Shown here: positions 19,223 to 27,477 of the stretch, in pieces
Layout of the letters: the number at the start of each line of letters is the position of its first letter
How positions within the stretch are numbered: the first letter of the stretch is position 1
Assembly (NCBI GenBank): GCA_002364755.1
Contig: DEZI01000023.1
Span: 123,435 to 187,434, forward strand
Direction of reading: 5' to 3'
Length of the DNA: 64,000 nt
Source: Stenotrophomonas maltophilia
GTDB taxonomy: Bacteria > Pseudomonadota > Gammaproteobacteria > Xanthomonadales > Xanthomonadaceae
Made by a program: the position numbers and the translations under genes
The notes under the pieces: model-generated
Databases searched by the model: none
What the model saw: only the letters and a program-made list of their open reading frames with translations
Told to the model about the DNA's origin: nothing

Positions 19223-20205
19223 GCATCGGCCTCCCGCTTCTGTGCCACGCGCAGCACGGCGCTGCGGGCACGCGGGTTGGCGGCCAGTTCCTCATCAGTG
19301 GCCTTGATGGCACCGCCGATCAGATCCAGGGTCGGCACGAACGCCACAGCCTCGGGCAGGCGGCGGTTGGCCGGCGGCGCCTTCGCCAGGCGGTTCATAT
19401 ATTGCTTGACGATGCGGTCTTCCAGCGAATGGAAGCTGATCACCGCCAGGCGGCCGCCGGGCTTGAGCCGTTCCACGGCCGCATCGAGCCCGGCTTCCAG
19501 ATCGGCCAGCTCGCGGTTGATATGGATGCGGATGGCCTGGAAGCTGCGCGTGGCCGGGTGGATCTTGTCCTTGCCACGCGGCATCACCGAGGCGATCAGC
19601 TCCGCCAGTTCGCCAGTGCGGGCAAACGGCTGCTTCTCGCGGCGGGCGACGATGGCACGGGCGATGCGGCGGCTCTGCCGCTCTTCGCCGTAGGTCCACA
19701 GCACGTCGGCGATCTCGCGGTCTTCGACGCGGTTGATCCACTGCGCTGCGCTTTCGCCGCTGTCCGGGTCCATGCGCATGTCCAGCGGGCCGTCCTTGCC
19801 GAAGCTGAAACCACGCTCGGCCACGTCCAGCTGCGGCGAGGACACGCCGAGGTCGAACAGCACGCCATCCAGGCCTTCGACTGTCGCCTCCCACTGCAGC
19901 AGCTGGGCGAAGCTGCCACGGAAGATGGACACGCGCGGATCGGGCGCGAAATCGCGCTCGGCCACGGCGATGGCTTCCGGATCCTTGTCCATGACCAGCA
20001 GGCGCCCCTCCGGGCCCAACTGGGTGAGCACGCCGCGCGCATGACCGCCACGACCGAACGTGCCATCGAGATAACGTCCGTTTTCGATCACCCTCAGGCC
20101 GTCAATGACCTGGGTGTACAGGACCGGCAGGTGCACCGCCGGCGACTGCGACACCGGAAGGTGACCGGTCTGCGCTTCTGGGCGCATCCGGGCACCCCGG
20201 CTCAC
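19219..20205 (-). CDS. rsmH: 16S rRNA (cytosine(1402)-N(4))-methyltransferase RsmH
   Basis: Methylates C1402 in the decoding centre of 16S rRNA. Up to 328 residues: HLPVLYTQVIDGL, the SAM motif LDGTFGRGGHAR, DLGVSSPQLD and the C-terminal FHSLEDRIVKQ block. The start is taken as GTG at 20205 because it overlaps the mraZ stop (GTGA); an ATG at 20187 would give six residues fewer. Confidence 0.97.
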   Translation of the reverse strand: MSRGARMRPEAQTGHLPVSQSPAVHLPVLYTQVIDGLRVIENGRYLDGTFGRGGHARGVLTQLGPEGRLLVMDKDPEAIAVAERDFAPDPRVSIFRGSFAQLLQWEATVEGLDGVLFDLGVSSPQLDVAERGFSFGKDGPLDMRMDPDSGESAAQWINRVEDREIADVLWTYGEERQSRRIARAIVARREKQPFARTGELAELIASVMPRGKDKIHPATRSFQAIRIHINRELADLEAGLDAAVERLKPGGRLAVISFHSLEDRIVKQYMNRLAKAPPANRRLPEAVAFVPTLDLIGGAIKATDEELAANPRARSAVLRVAQKREADA

Positions 20206-20648
20206 AACTTCAGGTCGAGCAACCCATCGCCCAGATCCTCGTCAGACAATGTCTGCTGGATCAAGGCACGATGCGCCTGCTCGCTCCACAATTCGAATTT
20301 GTCGCCCATACCGAGCAATACCGCCTTTTTTTCAATGCCCACCGCACCGCGGTGGCTGGCGGGAATGCTGATACGACCGTTGCCGTCGAGCTCGAGATGG
20401 GCGGCTGAGCCGACCAGCTTCTGCTGCAACAGGCGCACGACGCGCTGGGTGTTGGGCTTGGACATCACGTCGTCGCGGACCCGTTCCCATTCCGACTCGG
20501 CATACAGCCACAGGCAGCCGGCTTCGAACGGGTTGTAGGTCAGAACAAGACGGTTGTTGCTGGCACGCGCGACGAGGTCGCGGTAGGCGGTCGGAACCGC
20601 CATGCGTCCTTTATCGTCAACTGTGATGGCCGTCTCGCCCTGGAACAC
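20202..20648 (-). CDS. mraZ: Division/cell-wall cluster transcriptional repressor MraZ
   Basis: AbrB-like DNA-binding protein that represses its own cluster in E. coli. Protein of 148 residues with the two DxxxR half-motifs (DDKGRMAVP and DGNGRISIP). The start is GTG at 20648, giving (M)FQGETAITVDDKG, the conserved N terminus. GAAGGAAGG lies about 12 nt upstream, slightly far. The open frame continues upstream through the operator region, but that part is not coding. Confidence 0.97.
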   Translation of the reverse strand: MFQGETAITVDDKGRMAVPTAYRDLVARASNNRLVLTYNPFEAGCLWLYAESEWERVRDDVMSKPNTQRVVRLLQQKLVGSAAHLELDGNGRISIPASHRGAVGIEKKAVLLGMGDKFELWSEQAHRALIQQTLSDEDLGDGLLDLKL

Positions 20649-20684
20649 GACGCGTGCACCCTTCCTTCGCCCGGTGAAACATTG

Positions 20685-20729
20685 AACCACGAAAACCCAC
20701 AAAACACCCGGTTTTCCCTCTGATGCCCA
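20685..20729 (-). promoter_or_regulatory. MraZ operator: ladder of GGG boxes at 10-bp pitch
   Basis: Read on the minus strand, TGGGC, AGGGA, GGGTG, TGGGT and TGGTT begin at 20729, 20719, 20709, 20699 and 20689: five pentamers exactly 10 bp apart, so on one face of the helix. The known MraZ site in E. coli is a set of TGGGN repeats separated by 5 nt. The ladder starts at the -10 box and runs to 37 bp before the GTG start. Confidence 0.85.
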
Positions 20730-20756
20730 CCTTAGCAGCGGCCCTAGGGTTGTCAA
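20729..20756 (-). promoter_or_regulatory. sigma70 promoter of the dcw cluster (Pmra)
   Basis: A perfect -35 TTGACA (20751-20756) and a -10 TAAGGT (20729-20734) are separated by 16 bp. The MraZ boxes begin within the -10, so bound MraZ would block initiation. Confidence 0.8.
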
Positions 20757-20826
20757 CAACTTTTCGGCGGGGAAATCCACAGCCACATCAATGGCTTGCA
20801 GCAATGTTTAGAGAATTGTTCAAGGC

Positions 20827-20835
20827 TTATCCACA
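20827..20835 (+). promoter_or_regulatory. Consensus DnaA box
   Basis: TTATCCACA, the strict DnaA-box consensus, occurs once in the A+T-rich mraZ/NRDE intergenic region about 70 bp upstream of the mraZ -35. A looser AATCCACAG lies nearby. A single box can occur by chance. Confidence 0.4.
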
Positions 20836-20971
20836 AGTTGCTGATCCGTCTCATTTTTTGAGATTGAACGGAAGTTCAGGGGTGTGGAGAGCGCGTGAAA
20901 CATGGGGTGCGCATTCATCAAAAACGGGTCGAAAGCGGCGTCGCTCTGCGCAAACCGGGCACAATGACGGC

Positions 20972-21760
20972 ATGTGCCTGCTTGCTCTTGGCTGGTTGCA
21001 TCACCCGCGCTGGCGACTGGTGATGACCGGCAACCGCGATGAGTTCCACGCCCGCCCGACGGCGGCCCTGGCCCCCTGGCAGGACGAGCCGTCCATCATC
21101 GGCGGGCGCGACCTGCGTTCAGGCGGTGGGTGGGCCGGCGTCGGCGGCGCCGGCCGCATGGCCGTGGTCACCAACGTGCGTGACCCGCTGGCCGCCCAGG
21201 CCGGCCCTTCGCGCGGTGCGCTGGTGGCCGATTTCCTACGCGGCCGCGAACCGGCCGCCGTGCACATGGACCGGCTGGCCGGCATCGCCGCGGCATATGC
21301 CCCGTTCAACCTGTTGTTGGCCGATAGCGATAGCCTCGAGTACCTGGGCAACCATCCGGCCGAGCGCCAGACCCTCGGACCGGGCGTGCACGGCATGTCC
21401 AACGGCGCGCTGGACGCGCCCTGGCCGAAGACCCGCCGGCTGATGGCCGCACTCTCGGCGTGGCTGGACGCCGACGGGGTCGGATCCCTTTCGCCAAGCG
21501 AAAGGGCTCTGACCCCAGCCTTGGCCCCACTCTGGAACGCCCTCGCAGACGAACACCGCCCCGCCGACAGCGACCTGCCCGACACCGGCATCGGCCTGGA
21601 ACGCGAGCGCTGGCTGAGCCCGGCCTTCATCCGTGGCGACGACTACGGCACGCGCGCCAGCACCGTGCTGCTGATCGATGCCGAGGGCCATGGACAGATG
21701 CACGAACGCCGCTTCGGCGCGCAGGGCGTATTCCTTGGCGAGAGCCGCGTCGACTTCTGA
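20972..21760 (+). CDS. NRDE (TANGO2-like) family protein
   Basis: Protein of 262 residues beginning MCLLALGW with the family-naming GNRDEFHARPT motif at about 20-30; the N-terminal cysteine points to an Ntn-type fold. The family is linked to haem and lipid metabolism in eukaryotes, but its bacterial role is unclear. A 41-bp palindromic repeat lies inside the gene (about residues 169-182) without breaking the frame. The gene diverges from mraZ, sharing a 323-bp regulatory region. Start chosen at the conserved MC. Confidence 0.9.
   Translation: MCLLALGWLHHPRWRLVMTGNRDEFHARPTAALAPWQDEPSIIGGRDLRSGGGWAGVGGAGRMAVVTNVRDPLAAQAGPSRGALVADFLRGREPAAVHMDRLAGIAAAYAPFNLLLADSDSLEYLGNHPAERQTLGPGVHGMSNGALDAPWPKTRRLMAALSAWLDADGVGSLSPSERALTPALAPLWNALADEHRPADSDLPDTGIGLERERWLSPAFIRGDDYGTRASTVLLIDAEGHGQMHERRFGAQGVFLGESRVDF
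21476..21516. repeat. GGGGTC/GACCCC palindromic repeat inside a coding sequence
   Basis: GGGGTCGGATCC at one end and GGGCTCTGACCCC at the other flank an inverted CCCTTTCGC / GCGAAAGGG core. The same element type appears between genes at 42958, 44973, 45027 and 49645. Confidence 0.85.
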
Positions 21761-21776
21761 CGTAACCGTACGCCCA

Positions 21777-21944
21777 GTAGATCCACGCCATGCGTGGATG
21801 GATGCACGCCCGGTAGATCCACGCCATGCGTGGATGGATGCACGCCCGGTAGATCCACTCCATGCGTGGATGGCTGCACGCCCGGTAGATCCACGCCATG
21901 CGTGGATGGATGCACGCCCGGTAGATCCACGCCATGCGTGGATG
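21777..21944. repeat. Tandem array of five 36-bp GTAG palindromic units
   Basis: Units start at 21777, 21813, 21849, 21885 and 21921. Each has GTAGATCCACGCCATGCGTG followed by GATG, a CATG-centred palindrome, and a 12-bp spacer; unit 3 has two substitutions (ACTCC, GGCTG). The array lies between the NRDE stop and the 3' end of rnpB. Open frames through it are artefacts of the 36-bp period. Confidence 0.92.
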
Positions 21945-21969
21945 ACATCGCCGATGTTAGAAATGGAGG

Positions 21970-22322
21970 CGGAGCCGGCCGATAAGCCGGGTTCTGTCGT
22001 GGACAGTCATTCCTCTAGGCGTTACGTCGCCGCAACGCTCAAGCAACCTACCCGGATCCAACGCGGGCCGCGCCAATGGATCCCTATTTGGTCTTGCTCC
22101 AGGTGGGGTTTGCCGTGCCGGTCTGTTACCAGACTCGCGGTGCGCTCTTACCGCACCATTTCACCCTTACCGGCCCTCCGAAGAAGACGTAGGCGGTATC
22201 TTTCTGTTGCACTTTCCGTCGGCTTGCGCCGCCCAGGCGTTACCTGGCACCTTGCCCTATGGAGCCCGGACTTTCCTCGGCACCCCCGAAGGGATGACGC
22301 GACTGTCTGGCCGGCTCCGCCA
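21970..22322 (-). ncRNA. rnpB: RNase P RNA (bacterial type A)
   Basis: The catalytic RNA that removes 5' leaders from tRNA precursors. On the minus strand the 5' end GGAGCCGGCCAGACAG pairs with the 3' end CGGCCGGCTCC (helix P1). The conserved GAGGAAAGTCCGGGCTCC of CR-I lies close to the 5' end, and ACAGAACCCGGCTTATCGGC of the 3' core is present. The length of about 350 nt fits type A. Ends are approximate. Confidence 0.96.
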
Positions 22323-22328
22323 ACGCGC

Positions 22329-22334
22329 ATTCTA
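22329..22334 (-). promoter_or_regulatory. -10 element of rnpB
   Basis: TAGAAT on the minus strand lies 7 bp before the predicted 5' end of RNase P RNA. No good -35 is visible. Confidence 0.6.
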
Positions 22335-22368
22335 GCGCACGCACGCCTTTTCTGCCTGTCGCGTTTGG

Positions 22369-22439
22369 GTAGCGCCGGGCCATGCCCGGCGGCTGTTGGA
22401 TGACGCGCTATGCGCTCGCCGTGCGTGGCCCGGCGCTAC
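22369..22439. repeat. Inverted pair of GTAG repeats overlapping the rsmI stop
   Basis: GTAGCGCCGGGCCATGCCCG at 22369 faces an inverted copy ending CGGCGCTAC at 22439, a BIME-like pair. The TAG of the second repeat's GTAG is the rsmI stop codon. Confidence 0.85.
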
Positions 22440-23254
22440 CGGCCGTACAACGCCTTGCGCGGGGCGCCGGTCAGTTCGGCGGCCAGCTTGGCGGCGGTCG
22501 ACGGCGGCAGATGCTCGCTCAGCTTGGCGTAGACGTGGCGACCGTGCGCCAGCTGCGCCTCGGCATCATCGCCGGCGCCCTGCACCATCACCACGAACTC
22601 GCCCTTGCGCTGGTTCTCGTCGGCCTCGACCCTGGCCAGCAGGCCGGCCAGATCACCGTCCAGCACGGTCTCGAACAGCTTGGTCAGCTCGCGCGCCAGC
22701 ACCGCCGGGCGCTCGGCACCGAAGATCGCCGACATGTCCGCCAGCGATTCGACGATGCGGTGCGAGGACTCGTAGAACACCATCGTGCGCACTTCACCGG
22801 CCAGCGCCTGCAGGCGGTCGCGGCGGCCACTGGCCTTGGCCGGCAGGAAGCCCTCGAAGCTGAAGCGGTCGCTGGGCAGGCCGGCCACGCTGAGCGCTGC
22901 GATGGCCGCGCAGGCGCCGGGGATGGGGCTGACCTTGATGCCGGCCGCGCGTACGGCGCGGACCAGGCGGAATCCGGGATCACTGACCAGCGGCGTGCCG
23001 GCATCGCTCACCAGGGCCAGCGACTCGCCGGCCTGCAGGCGCGCCACCAGGCGCTGCGACAGGGCCTCTTCGTTGTGCTCGTGCAGTGCCACCAGCGGCT
23101 GCTGGATGCCGAAATGGGAGAGCAGCTGGCCGCTGCGGCGGGTGTCTTCGGCACAGATGGCCGCCACCGAGCGCAGCACCTCCTGCGCGCGCGGGCTCAG
23201 ATCGGCCAGGTTGCCGATCGGCGTGGCGACGACATACAGGGTTGGCACACTCAT
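22436..23254 (-). CDS. rsmI: 16S rRNA (cytidine(1402)-2'-O)-methyltransferase RsmI
   Basis: Partner of RsmH on the same nucleotide C1402. Protein of 272 residues; VPTLYVVATPIGNLADLS, CAEDTRRSGQLL, VSDAGTPLVSDPG and IPGACAAIAALSVAG match the tetrapyrrole-methylase fold of the family. An open frame runs far upstream through lpoA, but the start at 23254 (or GTG at 23269) gives the normal N terminus. It diverges from lpoA with 69 bp between. Confidence 0.96.
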   Translation of the reverse strand: MSVPTLYVVATPIGNLADLSPRAQEVLRSVAAICAEDTRRSGQLLSHFGIQQPLVALHEHNEEALSQRLVARLQAGESLALVSDAGTPLVSDPGFRLVRAVRAAGIKVSPIPGACAAIAALSVAGLPSDRFSFEGFLPAKASGRRDRLQALAGEVRTMVFYESSHRIVESLADMSAIFGAERPAVLARELTKLFETVLDGDLAGLLARVEADENQRKGEFVVMVQGAGDDAEAQLAHGRHVYAKLSEHLPPSTAAKLAAELTGAPRKALYGR

Positions 23255-23323
23255 TTCAGCGGTACTCACGGGGCAAGGGTAGAATCCTAGCGTGTACCTG
23301 GCCAAGGCCGCTGCCCTCATCGC

Positions 23324-25057
23324 ATGGACCCGATCATGAACAAGCCCGCCGCACGCATCTCCGCCCTGTCGTTGTCGCTGATGCTTCTGGCCGGTTGTGC
23401 CACCACCAGCCTTACCAGCGCCCCCGAATCGCCGGCCCAGAGCCAGGCGCTGGCGCTGATCGAACAAGGCAAGCCGCGCGACGCTGCCCTGCAGCTGGAA
23501 GCGCAGGCTGCCACCCTGCGCGGCGGTGCCCGCAGCAATACCCTGGCCGATGCGGCCTGGGCCTGGCACCTGGCCGGTGACAGCGCCCGCGCACGCAGCC
23601 TGCTGGGCCAGCTGACCGCCCGCCAACTGTCCGGCGCCAGCCTGCAGCGTTTCCAGCTGACCAGCGCCGAGCTGGCCCTGGCCGACAAGCAGCCGGCGCA
23701 GGCCCTGGCGCTGCTCAAGGAATCGGGTGACAACGTGCACCCCAGCCTGCGTACGCGCTGGTACCTGGCCCGCGCGGAGGCACTGCAGGCCAGTGGTGAC
23801 AACTTCGCTGCCGCCGCCGAGCGTGCCCGCGCCCATGCCGGCCTGGCCGGCACCGCCCGCAGCGAGAACCAGGCCGCCATCGCCGGCCTGCTCGGCACGC
23901 TGGACGACGCCACCCTGCGCAGTCGTGCAGCCGCCCTGCCGGCCAATGACCCGCTGTACAACTTCGCCGGCCGCGCGCTGATTGCCCGTGGCCTGCCGCT
24001 GCCGCGCCCGTTCGACCGCGAAGGCGCGGCCCAGTTCGATACCAGCAAGCGTCCACCGGCGATGAGCGATGGCTACCGTCCGCCGGCAAAGATGGCCGTG
24101 CTGCTGCCGCTGAGCGGCCGTCTGGCCACCGCCGCGCAGCCGGTGCGCGATGGCCTGCTGGCCGCGTATTACGGTGAAAGCCGCCGCCGCCCGGACATCA
24201 ACTTCTTCGATACCGCCGGTACCCCGGCCGGTGCACTGGCCGCCTACGACAAGGCCGTGGCGTCCGGTGCCGACTTCGTGGTCGGCCCGCTGGGCCGCGA
24301 TGAAGTGGACGCGGTCTACGGCCGCCAGCCCCTGCAGGTGCCGGTGCTGGCCCTGAACCGCGGCAAGGATGCGCCGCCAGCCGGCAGCGCGGGCTTCTCG
24401 CTGGCGCCGGAAGACGACGGCATCGTCGCTGCCGAGTACCTGCGTGGCCGCGAGCGCAACCGTGCCCTGGTCATCAGCAGCAATGACGACACCGGCCGCC
24501 GTGCCGCCGCCGCCTTTGCCCAGCGGTTCGCCCAGCGCGGTGGCCAGGTGGCCGCCACGATCGCTGTCGTCGACGCCGTGGGTGATGTCAGCGCACAGGT
24601 GCGCAATGCCGGCCAGATCGATGCCGTGTTCCTTGCCGTGCGTGCCCCGCAGGCACGCCTGCTGGCACCGCAGCTGGCCCTGGCCGGTGTCGGTGGCGCA
24701 ACGCGGGTCGGCACCAGCCAGCTGACCACCGGCAGCGGCAAGGCCGAGGAAGACGTGGCGCTGGACGGCATCATCTACCCGAACGAAGCCTGGAACGTGC
24801 GCAGCGTGTCCGGCCTGCCGTCGGCCGCGCAGGTGGGCCAGACCCTGCCCAGCGCGCGCGGTGCCGCCGGCCGCCTGTTCGCCTTCGGTGCCGATGCGTG
24901 GAAGATCAGCGCCTACCTGGACAAGCTGTCCAACGAGGGCGGCCTGGATGGCGCCACCGGCACGCTGTACCTGGACAGCAACGGCAACATCCTGCGCCAG
25001 CCGGCGTGGTCCACCTTCAGCGGTGGCCGCCCGATGCCGATCGTCGGTGGTCGCTGA
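23324..25057 (+). CDS. lpoA: Penicillin-binding protein activator LpoA (lipoprotein)
   Basis: Protein of 577 residues (573 if the ATG at 23336 is used). It has a signal peptide with lipobox LLAGC, a TPR-like N-terminal half (about 40-240) and a C-terminal periplasmic-binding-like domain starting near PPAKMAVLLPLSGRLATAA. In E. coli LpoA is an outer-membrane lipoprotein that activates PBP1a. The rsmI/lpoA/yraN grouping is conserved. A TAGAAT -10-like hexamer lies about 45 bp upstream. Confidence 0.9.
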   Translation: MDPIMNKPAARISALSLSLMLLAGCATTSLTSAPESPAQSQALALIEQGKPRDAALQLEAQAATLRGGARSNTLADAAWAWHLAGDSARARSLLGQLTARQLSGASLQRFQLTSAELALADKQPAQALALLKESGDNVHPSLRTRWYLARAEALQASGDNFAAAAERARAHAGLAGTARSENQAAIAGLLGTLDDATLRSRAAALPANDPLYNFAGRALIARGLPLPRPFDREGAAQFDTSKRPPAMSDGYRPPAKMAVLLPLSGRLATAAQPVRDGLLAAYYGESRRRPDINFFDTAGTPAGALAAYDKAVASGADFVVGPLGRDEVDAVYGRQPLQVPVLALNRGKDAPPAGSAGFSLAPEDDGIVAAEYLRGRERNRALVISSNDDTGRRAAAAFAQRFAQRGGQVAATIAVVDAVGDVSAQVRNAGQIDAVFLAVRAPQARLLAPQLALAGVGGATRVGTSQLTTGSGKAEEDVALDGIIYPNEAWNVRSVSGLPSAAQVGQTLPSARGAAGRLFAFGADAWKISAYLDKLSNEGGLDGATGTLYLDSNGNILRQPAWSTFSGGRPMPIVGGR

Positions 25058-25415
25058 GCACCTGCAACGGGGCTCGGCGGTGGAAGCGGCCGCCGAGCAG
25101 CACCTGCAACAGGCCGGGTTGCAGCCGCGTGCACGCAACGTGCGCTACCGCGGCGGTGAACTGGACCTGGTGATGGACGACGCGGGCACCGTGGTGTTCG
25201 TGGAAGTGCGTTACCGCGCGCGATCCGATTTTGGTGACGGCGCCGCCTCGGTGGATGTGCGCAAGTGCCGGCGCCTGGCCCATGCCGCGCTGCTGTACCT
25301 GCAGGATCATCCTGCCCTGGTCGATGCGCCCTGTCGTTTCGATGTGGTGGACGCCAGTGGCGATCCGCCGCAGCTGCGTTGGCTGCGCGACGCGTTCCGG
25401 CTGGATGATTGCTGA
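25047..25415 (+). CDS. yraN: UPF0102 family protein YraN (endonuclease-like fold)
   Basis: Protein of 122 residues if GTG at 25047 is the start, which overlaps lpoA by 11 bp. The family motifs AEQHLQQAG, RYRGGELDLVMDD and VVFVEVRYRARSDFG are intact; the E-D-ExR arrangement resembles restriction-type nucleases, but the function is unknown. Confidence 0.88.
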   Translation: MVAEHLQRGSAVEAAAEQHLQQAGLQPRARNVRYRGGELDLVMDDAGTVVFVEVRYRARSDFGDGAASVDVRKCRRLAHAALLYLQDHPALVDAPCRFDVVDASGDPPQLRWLRDAFRLDDC

Positions 25416-25464
25416 TGATTACCTGTTGCCGGCCAGCGGCCGGCACCACCCTGGTGCGTGACTG

Positions 25465-26073
25465 ATGCCGTCGATCATCACCCATGCCGCCGTGCCGCTG
25501 GCGCTGTGGTGCGCCGCTGACCGCGGCCGCATTCCGCCGCGCCTGCTGGCCGCCGGCGTGATTGCCGCCATGCTGCCCGACGCCGACGTGCTGGCCTTCG
25601 CCCTGCACATTCCCTACGCCGATGCGTTCGGCCACCGTGGCGCCAGCCATTCGCTGCTGTTCGCCTGCCTGCTGGCGGCGTTGGCCGCGGTGTTGGCGTT
25701 CTTTGGTAGTCGCCGACCTTGGTCGGCGGTTCGGTGCCAACCAAGGTTGGCACCTGCCAAGGCAGGGCCAACGGTGGCATCGCCCCTACAAGCCGCCGCG
25801 TTCGTGTTCGTCTGCGCGGCCAGCCATCCGCTGCTGGATGCGATGACCTCCGGCGGGCTGGGCGTCGCCCTGGCCTGGCCATGGAGCGAGCATCGCTTCT
25901 TCGCACCGTGGCGACCCATCCGTGTTTCACCGTTTGCCCGGCAGTTCTTCAGCGCACGCGGCCTGGCCACGCTGCTGTCCGAGCTGCGTTGGGTGTGGCT
26001 GCCGCTGGCCACCGCCGTGGTTGCCTGGAAACTCATCCAACCCGCCCCTGCCGTCCCCCGGAATCCCTCATGA
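25465..26073 (+). CDS. DUF457 (YdjM-like) membrane-bound metal-dependent hydrolase
   Basis: Protein of 202 residues with four or so hydrophobic segments and the family histidine motifs (ITHAAVPLAL, GHRGASHSLL, ASHPLLDAMT). Residues 81-109 or so come from an 84-bp GTAG...CTAC repeat that sits in frame; that stretch (RRPWSAVRCQPRLAPAKAG) is unlike the rest of the protein. The function is unproven; the YdjM family has been tied to the SOS regulon in E. coli. Its stop overlaps the next start by 4 bp. Confidence 0.8.
   Translation: MPSIITHAAVPLALWCAADRGRIPPRLLAAGVIAAMLPDADVLAFALHIPYADAFGHRGASHSLLFACLLAALAAVLAFFGSRRPWSAVRCQPRLAPAKAGPTVASPLQAAAFVFVCAASHPLLDAMTSGGLGVALAWPWSEHRFFAPWRPIRVSPFARQFFSARGLATLLSELRWVWLPLATAVVAWKLIQPAPAVPRNPS
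25706..25789. repeat. 84-bp GTAG...CTAC palindromic element inside a gene
   Basis: Begins GTAG, ends CTAC, and contains two palindromes (CGCCGACC / GGTCGGCG and TGCCAACC / GGTTGGCA). Its length is exactly 28 codons, so it keeps the frame of the DUF457 gene. Confidence 0.8.
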
Positions 26074-27455
26074 GCACTACCCTGCCCGCCGCCCTGGTTG
26101 CCGAACTGTCCACCCTGCTGGGCACGGAGGGCTGGCGCATGGATGACGGTGCGTTGGAGGCGAATGCGCAGGACAATTCCTGGCGCCGCCAGCGCCCGGC
26201 AGCCGTGGCGCTGCCGGCCAACATCGAACAGGTGCAGGCGCTGGTGCGTGCCTGCCGCGCGCACGGCATCGCCCTGGTCGCACGCGGCGCGGGTACCGGC
26301 ACCACCGGCGCGGCCGTGCCGTTGCCGGGCAGCATCGTGCTGTCATTCACCCGTATGGACCGCATCGTCGAGATCCGAGCCAGTGACCGCTGCGCCGTGG
26401 TGCAGCCGGGCGTGTTGAACGGCACCCTGCAGGACGCGCTGGCGCCGCATGGCCTGTTCTGGGCACCGGACCCGTCCAGCGCCGACATCTGCAGCGTGGG
26501 CGGCAACCTGGCCTGCAATGCCGGCGGCCCGCGCGCGGTGAAGTACGGCACCAGCCGCGACAACGTGCTCGGCCTGGTGGCGGTCACCGGCACCGGCGAT
26601 GTGATCCGCTGCGGCGGCGCTTACACCAAGGATGCCACCGGCTACGACCTCACCCATCTGCTGGTCGGCAGCGAGGGCACGCTGGCCCTGATCGTGGAAG
26701 CCACGCTCAAACTCACCCCGCTGCCGGTCAGTCAGGCCGGCCTGCGCGTGCTGTACCGCGATGCCGATGCCGCCGCTGCTGCGGTGTCACGGCTGATGTC
26801 GCAGCCGGTGGTGCCCACCCGCCTGGAATTCATGGATGCGCGCAGCCTGCAGCTGCTGCGCTTGAATGGGGCCGACGTGCCCGACGCCGGCGCGATGCTG
26901 CTGGTCGAGGCCGACGGCGACCATGACACCCTGCCCTATCTGCTGCAGGCACTGGCCAGCGCCGCCGAGGGCGACGGCATGATCGAACTGGACGTGGCGA
27001 TGGAAGGCCGCGCCCGCGACCAGCTGTGGGCCGCTCGCAAGGCGCTGTCGCCTGCACTGCGCAGTGTGGCGCCGGGCAAGATCAACGAAGACGTGGTGGT
27101 GCCGGTATCGCGTATCCCGGATCTCGTGGCCGGCGTGCAGGCGCTGGCGCGCGAGTACACGCTGACCATCGTCACCTTCGGCCACGCCGGTAACGGCAAT
27201 CTGCACGTCAACATCCTCTACCACCCCGAAGACGCCGACGAAAACGCGCGTGCGCATGCCGCGCTGCCGAAGATCTTCGAGCTCACGCTGGCGCTGGGTG
27301 GCACCTTGTCAGGCGAGCATGGCATCGGCCTGGCCAAGCGCGATTTCATGGCGGAGGCGTTCACCCCGGCCACGCTGGCGACGATGCGTGCGATCAAGGC
27401 GGCGCTGGACCCGGATGGCATCCTCAATCCCGGCAAGGTGCTGCCGCCAGCGTGA
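26070..27455 (+). CDS. FAD-binding oxidoreductase, GlcD/D-lactate dehydrogenase type
   Basis: Protein of 461 residues. The N-terminal PCMH-type FAD domain has RGAGTGTTGAAVP and SVGGNLACNAGG; FAD-linked C-terminal domain ends with HAGNGNLHVN, SGEHGIGLAKRDF and DPDGILNPGKVLPP. Family members oxidise D-2-hydroxy acids (glycolate, D-lactate, D-2-hydroxyglutarate) and pass electrons to the chain; the substrate cannot be told here. No glcE or glcF partner is adjacent. The start overlaps the DUF457 gene by 4 bp (ATGA). Confidence 0.92.
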   Translation: MSTTLPAALVAELSTLLGTEGWRMDDGALEANAQDNSWRRQRPAAVALPANIEQVQALVRACRAHGIALVARGAGTGTTGAAVPLPGSIVLSFTRMDRIVEIRASDRCAVVQPGVLNGTLQDALAPHGLFWAPDPSSADICSVGGNLACNAGGPRAVKYGTSRDNVLGLVAVTGTGDVIRCGGAYTKDATGYDLTHLLVGSEGTLALIVEATLKLTPLPVSQAGLRVLYRDADAAAAAVSRLMSQPVVPTRLEFMDARSLQLLRLNGADVPDAGAMLLVEADGDHDTLPYLLQALASAAEGDGMIELDVAMEGRARDQLWAARKALSPALRSVAPGKINEDVVVPVSRIPDLVAGVQALAREYTLTIVTFGHAGNGNLHVNILYHPEDADENARAHAALPKIFELTLALGGTLSGEHGIGLAKRDFMAEAFTPATLATMRAIKAALDPDGILNPGKVLPPA

Positions 27456-27477
27456 GGTTTCGCTGCGCGCCGACTTT

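Noticed and set aside
21777..21944. CRISPR array
   Set aside because: Units and spacers are both repeated (12-bp spacer nearly constant), repeats are palindromic GTAG elements, and no cas genes are present.
21627..21985. Repetitive peptides (12-residue units) in several frames
   Set aside because: Produced by the 36-bp repeat array; they run in both strands and lack gene signals.
22436..25138. A 900-codon minus-strand frame spanning lpoA and rsmI
   Set aside because: Only the last 272 codons are rsmI; the rest is the antisense of lpoA, which has clear domains on the plus strand.
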